Positions 5,589 through 9,189 of a stretch of 9,189 nucleotides of DNA are shown piece by piece (position 1 is the first letter of the stretch; every line of letters starts with the position of its first letter). The translations under genes and the position numbers were made by a program. A model generated the notes under the pieces. That model made no database searches. It was not told the origin of the DNA and worked only from the letters and a program-made list of their open reading frames with translations. Source of the stretch: an uncultured Christensenellaceae bacterium (lineage in GTDB: Bacteria > Bacillota > Clostridia > Christensenellales > Borkfalkiaceae); NCBI GenBank assembly GCA_910586825.1, contig CAJUJF010000011.1:1-9189 (forward strand), written 5' to 3'.

Positions 5589-6899
5589 ATGGCAAACAAA
5601 TTCGATAAATACGAACAGAACTGCTCTTTTTGCGGCAAAGAAAAGGCGAAGACGAAGAAGTTGATTTCGGGTCCGGACGGCGTGTGCATTTGCGACGAGT
5701 GCGTTGCGCTCTGCAACGACATGCTCGCGAAATCCCCCGTGTCGAACGTGGAAGCGGTCGAGCTGAAAAAACCTGCCGAGATCAAAGAAGAGCTGGATAA
5801 GTATATCATCGGGCAGGATAAGGCGAAGCGGGTGCTTTCGGTAGCGGTGTATAATCACTATAAACGCATCAACGCCATGATCGCGCCGAAAAAGCGGGAC
5901 GGCGACAGCGACGATATCCGCGCGGCGGCAGAGAAAAAGGGAACGGAAGCGGAAGAGAACAAAGAGGACGAAGTCGAGATCGAAAAGAGCAACATTCTCT
6001 TGTTGGGTCCGACGGGCAGCGGAAAAACCTTGCTTGCGCGGACGCTTGCGCGGATTTTGAACGTGCCGTTCGCGACGAGCGACGCGACGACGCTGACCGA
6101 AGCCGGTTACGTCGGCGAGGACGTGGAAAACATTCTTTTAAAACTCATACAGAACGCCGATTACGATATCGAGCGCGCTCAGCGCGGAATCATCTATATC
6201 GACGAAATCGATAAGATCGCGCGCAAAGGCGAAAACGTGTCGATCACACGCGACGTATCCGGAGAGGGCGTGCAGCAGGCGCTTCTGAAAATTATCGAGA
6301 GTACGGTTGCGAGCGTGCCTCCGCAGGGCGGCAGAAAACACCCCCAGCAAGACTGCATGCGCATCGATACGACGAATATTTTGTTCATTTGCGGCGGCGC
6401 GTTCGTCGGATTGGATAAGATCGTCGGCGCGCGCAAAGACGATTCCGGTCTCGGTTTCGGCGGAAAAGTAAAGCTCGGCGAGAACGAAGTGGATTATTCC
6501 CTTCTCGACGACGTAAAGCCGCAGGATCTCACGAAATTCGGGCTGATTCCCGAATTTGTCGGCAGGGTTCCCATCGTCGTCAGCCTGCAAGCGCTGGACG
6601 AGGACGCGCTCGTGAACATTCTCACCAAGCCCAAAAACGCGATCATCAAACAGTATCAGAAGCTGGTCGGCATGGACGGCGTGAAACTCACGGTAGAGGA
6701 CGGCGCGGTGCGCGAGATCGCCAATACCGCGATTCGTTTGAAAACGGGCGCGCGCGGACTGCGTACGATCATCGAAAGTCTCATTACGGACGTAATGTAC
6801 GATATCCCTACCCAGAAGAACGTGGAAGAGGTCATCATTACGCGCGAATGCGTCGAGAGCGGCGCAAAACCGAGATTGGTTTACAAAAAAACTGCATAA
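5589..6899 (+). CDS. clpX: ClpX unfoldase, ATPase subunit of ClpXP
   Basis: A 436-residue AAA+ unfoldase that recognises degrons, unfolds substrates and threads them into ClpP. The N-terminal zinc-binding domain has Cys12, Cys15, Cys35 and Cys38. Walker A is GPTGSGKT (140-147), the pore-1 loop GYVG (173-176), Walker B IIYIDE (201-206), the RKH loop at 249-251, the ClpP-docking tripeptide LGF at 288-290 (IGF in E. coli), the arginine finger region PEFVGR (321-326) and sensor 2 GARGLR (387-392). Between NHYKR (89-93) and KSN (133-135) there is a charged linker of 39 residues, against about 13 in E. coli, containing acidic runs such as EAEENKEDEVEIE. The ATG follows CAGGAG (5578-5583). It is the last gene of the operon, 56 bp after clpP; a terminator follows. 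No lon gene comes next, although lon often follows clpX in Clostridia. Confidence 0.98.
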   Translation: MANKFDKYEQNCSFCGKEKAKTKKLISGPDGVCICDECVALCNDMLAKSPVSNVEAVELKKPAEIKEELDKYIIGQDKAKRVLSVAVYNHYKRINAMIAPKKRDGDSDDIRAAAEKKGTEAEENKEDEVEIEKSNILLLGPTGSGKTLLARTLARILNVPFATSDATTLTEAGYVGEDVENILLKLIQNADYDIERAQRGIIYIDEIDKIARKGENVSITRDVSGEGVQQALLKIIESTVASVPPQGGRKHPQQDCMRIDTTNILFICGGAFVGLDKIVGARKDDSGLGFGGKVKLGENEVDYSLLDDVKPQDLTKFGLIPEFVGRVPIVVSLQALDEDALVNILTKPKNAIIKQYQKLVGMDGVKLTVEDGAVREIANTAIRLKTGARGLRTIIESLITDVMYDIPTQKNVEEVIITRECVESGAKPRLVYKKTA

Positions 6900-6907
6900 C
6901 GGACGGA

Positions 6908-6933
6908 AAGCGGGCAAGCTTGCCCGCTTTTTT
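6908..6933 (+). terminator. Intrinsic terminator of the tig-clpP-clpX operon
   Basis: A perfect 22-bp palindrome (6908-6929, AAGCGGGCAAG and its complement) ends in a run of six T (6928-6933). It starts nine bases after the clpX stop codon and closes the operon. As the two arms meet directly, the real hairpin will have an inner loop of about four bases. Confidence 0.93.
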
Positions 6934-6989
6934 CGTGCCGTCGGAACGCCCGATCATCATTTTCAAATGAATGAATTTATCAAAAAGTG

Positions 6990-7018
6990 TTGACAAGGAT
7001 AATTTCACGTGGTATACT
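6990..7018 (+). promoter_or_regulatory. Sigma-A promoter of the large lipoprotein gene
   Basis: TTGACA (6990-6995) and TATACT (7013-7018) are exactly 17 bp apart, so this is a near-perfect promoter. Predicted start near 7025. A second TATAAT lies at 7075-7080, but no -35 box stands at a fitting distance, so I regard the upstream one as the main promoter. Confidence 0.88.
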
Positions 7019-7024
7019 TTTTAT

Positions 7025-7138
7025 GGTTTAGTTCGTCGTTAAGCAGTTTAGGAAAAGGCGAACGAACCCGACTTTATAATTCGGCTCTTTGCCGCATAGC
7101 GGTTAATATAAGAGAAATACTAAATCCGGGGGGAAACA
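7025..7138 (+). other. Leader of about 115 nt with small hairpins before the lipoprotein gene
   Basis: This untranslated leader is much longer than those of the other genes here. It can form a stem of GTTCGTCG (7031-7038) with CGAACGAAC (7059-7067, one bulged A), a weak CCGA/TCGG hairpin (7068-7071 with 7081-7084), and CCGC/GCGG with an ATA loop (7092-7102). The ribosome binding site is an unusual run of six G (7128-7133) five bases before the ATG. I recognise no known riboswitch or leader peptide; control by the leader is speculation. Confidence 0.4.
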
Positions 7139-9189
7139 ATGAAGAAAAAGAAGATTTTGTCTGCGGTCGTGGTAACGACGGTCGTATGTGCGTCGGCGTT
7201 TACGCTGTTCGGTTGCGGTGGCAATTCCGAGCCAACGACTTATACCGTGACGTACGAAAAGGGTGCGGAAGACGCAACGGGTACGGCGCCGCAGAGCGTC
7301 AGTTATGCGGAAGGTGCGGAATTCGTTCTGGAAGCGAATCCGTTTGTGCGCGAAGGTTATACTTTCAAAACTTGGTCTGACGGCGAAAATGAATATTTGG
7401 CGGGAGCAACTTATCGCATGCCCGCGAACGCAGTTGTGTTTACGGCGCTGTGGACGGAGACAACGACGCCTCCCGCAAAGTTCACGGTAACGTTCAAGGA
7501 CGGGAGCAAGGTTCTCGAAACCAAAGAGGTGACTTCGGGCGGGAAACTTACGTTCCCGACTCTGCCGACCGCGCCGGACGGCAAAGAGTTCGATTGCTGG
7601 GTGATAGAAGGCACGACGACGAAAGTTACGACGGACACCGTGGTTACGGGTGCGATGACGGTCGTCATTCAGTGGAAAGATAAAACTTCCACGTTGCCCG
7701 ATTCCAACGATCCCGTTGCGTCGGAAGACGGATACACCGTTACGGAAGATATCAAAGCCGACGTAAAAGCCTGGTATGCCGCCGGCACGCCGCTTTATTA
7801 TCTTGCGGAGGGGAAACCCGTGACCGTGAAGGCGACGATGACCGCAGCTGCGGCGCAGGCGCATTCCGGTTTGTTGGTAGATGTCAATAACATCAACGGG
7901 GAATATTTCCGACTCCGTCCCGATGCGGCGCTGTTTACCGATCATTCGGGCGCTTCTTGGGAAACCAACAAAAACGAAGAGATTTATGCGAACGTGACGA
8001 ACGTTTGGACGAAAGGGACGCTTGAAGATTACCTCGGTTTGTTTGCGGACGGCGCTTCGGTCGTGCAGGTCACGAAAACTACGCTCAGCGACAATACGGT
8101 AACGCATACCGTGACCAGCTATGCGGCGACGGACACGAAATTCGAAAATCCCGTTACGATCGTAACTTACACCATTAAGAGTACGACGGATATCGGCGAA
8201 GCGATGATCGGCGTATATCTGGACGGCGGGATCACGCTTTCCGAAGTGATCGCGAAATATCATACCGATACCAACGTCGTATTTACGACTACGTTTGATT
8301 ATAACGGCGGCAAGCGCGCAGACGATACGGCGGACGTTTCCGAAAACGCGGTGCTTACGTTGCGCAAAGATTCGGAATATGAATTCGGTGTCGATCCCGT
8401 CAAGACGGGATATACCTTCGTCGGTTGGAAGTCTTCGAACGACGCCGATACCAAGCTCTATAAAGCGGGCGAAAAAGTTACCATATCGGGCGAGGTCACT
8501 TTTACGGCACAGTGGACGGAAACCGTCTATACGCAACCCGAAGGGTCGCTGTTGCCGGATAGAATAACCGGTTGGGCGGAGAATACCGACGCGGAACACG
8601 GTAAGAAGTCGGTCGGCGAAGACGGTTGGATGTTCACGGCAAACAAGTCCGGCGACTGGGCGTACACGTTTAAGTATGAACACGAGACCGTGCTTACGGT
8701 TGCAAACAATTCGTTGTATTACGACATAACGATTGAAGGCGAAGCAAACGATCAGGCGAATATAGTGTTCTATATTACGAATAGAATGTACTTCTATTTG
8801 AATGAGATCATCGGGACAAAAAAAGCGGGGCATTATACGGGTTCAATCACGCTTGACGAAATCAATGCGTTGCTTGCGAAAAAATATCCGGCAGATAACA
8901 CGGTTGAGGATAGACGGTTTACGCCCGGCGAAACGTTAAAAATCGTTAAAGTTGCGCCTTATATTTATGACGGCGGTACGCTTACGATCAAGGATTTGAG
9001 AGCGGCAGAAACCGTATATACGAAAGACGGATCGATTATCCCCGAAAGTATTTCCGGTTGGGCAGACGATGCAAGCGCGGCGTTTGGTACGAAGTCGATC
9101 GGTGCAGACGGATATGTATTTACGGCAAACAAGCCCGGCGACTGGGCGTACACGTTTAAGTATGAACACGAGACCGTGCTTACGGTTGC
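7139..9189 (+). CDS. Large modular surface lipoprotein with InlB-type repeats (3' end outside window)
   Basis: An open frame of 683 codons without a stop. MKKKK, a hydrophobic stretch (6-25) and the lipobox LFGC give a lipoprotein with Cys26 as anchor, so the rest should face outward. Three segments look like beta-grasp InlB B-repeat / List-Bact-rpt modules with their typical YTVTY...GYTF.TW...A.WTE pattern: about 35-107, 114-181 and 382-461. Between repeats two and three lies an unrecognised domain of roughly 180 residues (198-380), probably beta-rich. From residue 461 a second kind of module starts: 461-623 and again from 624, sharing ETVYT, GWA, FTANK and GDWAYTFKYEHETVLTV. Only Cys26 and few other cysteines occur. 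I saw no sortase motif, enzyme motif or LPXTG, but the C-terminus is missing. A role in adhesion or glycan binding is a guess from the architecture. ATG 7139 is chosen for the signal peptide and the G-rich binding site. Confidence 0.88.
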   Translation, partial: MKKKKILSAVVVTTVVCASAFTLFGCGGNSEPTTYTVTYEKGAEDATGTAPQSVSYAEGAEFVLEANPFVREGYTFKTWSDGENEYLAGATYRMPANAVVFTALWTETTTPPAKFTVTFKDGSKVLETKEVTSGGKLTFPTLPTAPDGKEFDCWVIEGTTTKVTTDTVVTGAMTVVIQWKDKTSTLPDSNDPVASEDGYTVTEDIKADVKAWYAAGTPLYYLAEGKPVTVKATMTAAAAQAHSGLLVDVNNINGEYFRLRPDAALFTDHSGASWETNKNEEIYANVTNVWTKGTLEDYLGLFADGASVVQVTKTTLSDNTVTHTVTSYAATDTKFENPVTIVTYTIKSTTDIGEAMIGVYLDGGITLSEVIAKYHTDTNVVFTTTFDYNGGKRADDTADVSENAVLTLRKDSEYEFGVDPVKTGYTFVGWKSSNDADTKLYKAGEKVTISGEVTFTAQWTETVYTQPEGSLLPDRITGWAENTDAEHGKKSVGEDGWMFTANKSGDWAYTFKYEHETVLTVANNSLYYDITIEGEANDQANIVFYITNRMYFYLNEIIGTKKAGHYTGSITLDEINALLAKKYPADNTVEDRRFTPGETLKIVKVAPYIYDGGTLTIKDLRAAETVYTKDGSIIPESISGWADDASAAFGTKSIGADGYVFTANKPGDWAYTFKYEHETVLTV
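8519..9189 (+). repeat. Tandem repeat of about 489 bp in the large lipoprotein, second copy cut by window end
   Basis: Unit one is 8519-9007 (163 codons, residues 461-623); unit two begins at 9008 and runs off the window. They differ by one codon near the start. Over 8543-8635 against 9029-9121 I count 32 differences in 93 bases (about 66% identity), but 8636-8703 against 9122-9189 match in 67 of 68 bases, the one change turning Ser504 into Pro. The near-identical block reaches the very last base given, so its real length is unknown. Confidence 0.9.

Noticed and set aside
6138..6917. A 259-codon open frame antisense to clpX, running into the terminator
   Set aside because: It lies opposite the conserved AAA+ motifs of clpX and crosses the operon terminator; there is no supporting promoter or ribosome binding site.
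7103..8833. A 576-codon open frame antisense to the large lipoprotein
   Set aside because: Its product is Arg/Phe-rich without recognisable motifs, typical of a mirror frame. The + strand frame has a signal peptide, promoter and domain repeats.
8519..9189. CRISPR or transposon explanation for the repeats at the right end
   Set aside because: The repeats are in frame inside a single coding sequence, are long and diverged, and have no inverted ends, transposase or regular spacers.

Overview
The window looks like chromosomal DNA of a low-to-mid GC Gram-positive, probably a member of the Clostridia. Four things point there: an SRP RNA of the large Bacillus/Clostridium type with an Alu domain, near-consensus sigma-A promoters with 17-bp spacers, strong AGGAGG-like ribosome binding sites, and lipoproteins with Gram-positive style lipoboxes. 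Gut origin is only a guess, based on the modular InlB-repeat-like lipoprotein at the right end.

Left part (1-1300): a small lipoprotein gene (+) is driven by a perfect consensus promoter and converges on a ferritin gene (-), with one hairpin between them that can serve both strands. Middle-left (1300-3350, all -): the gene for SRP RNA (ffs/scr), with its own promoter and terminator, lies directly downstream of rqcH, the bacterial Rqc2/NEMF homologue that adds alanine tails to stalled nascent chains. Middle-right (3360-6935, all +): trigger factor, clpP and clpX form an operon divergent from rqcH and closed by a strong intrinsic terminator. Right end (6990-9189): a strong promoter and a leader of about 115 nt precede a large modular surface lipoprotein that is still open at the window edge.

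The core genes share a theme, the fate of nascent proteins. SRP RNA targets signal sequences, trigger factor folds chains at the ribosome exit, RqcH tags chains stuck on 50S subunits, and ClpXP is the protease known in Bacillus subtilis to degrade Ala-tailed products. The most unusual points are a Lys/Ala-rich tail of 14-residue repeats on trigger factor, an acidic insertion in ClpX, Glu instead of the expected Asp at RqcH position 97, a GGGA tetraloop in SRP RNA, and a sharply bounded 68-bp near-identity between two otherwise diverged repeats in the large lipoprotein. I found no convincing wholly new system; most of the window is housekeeping.
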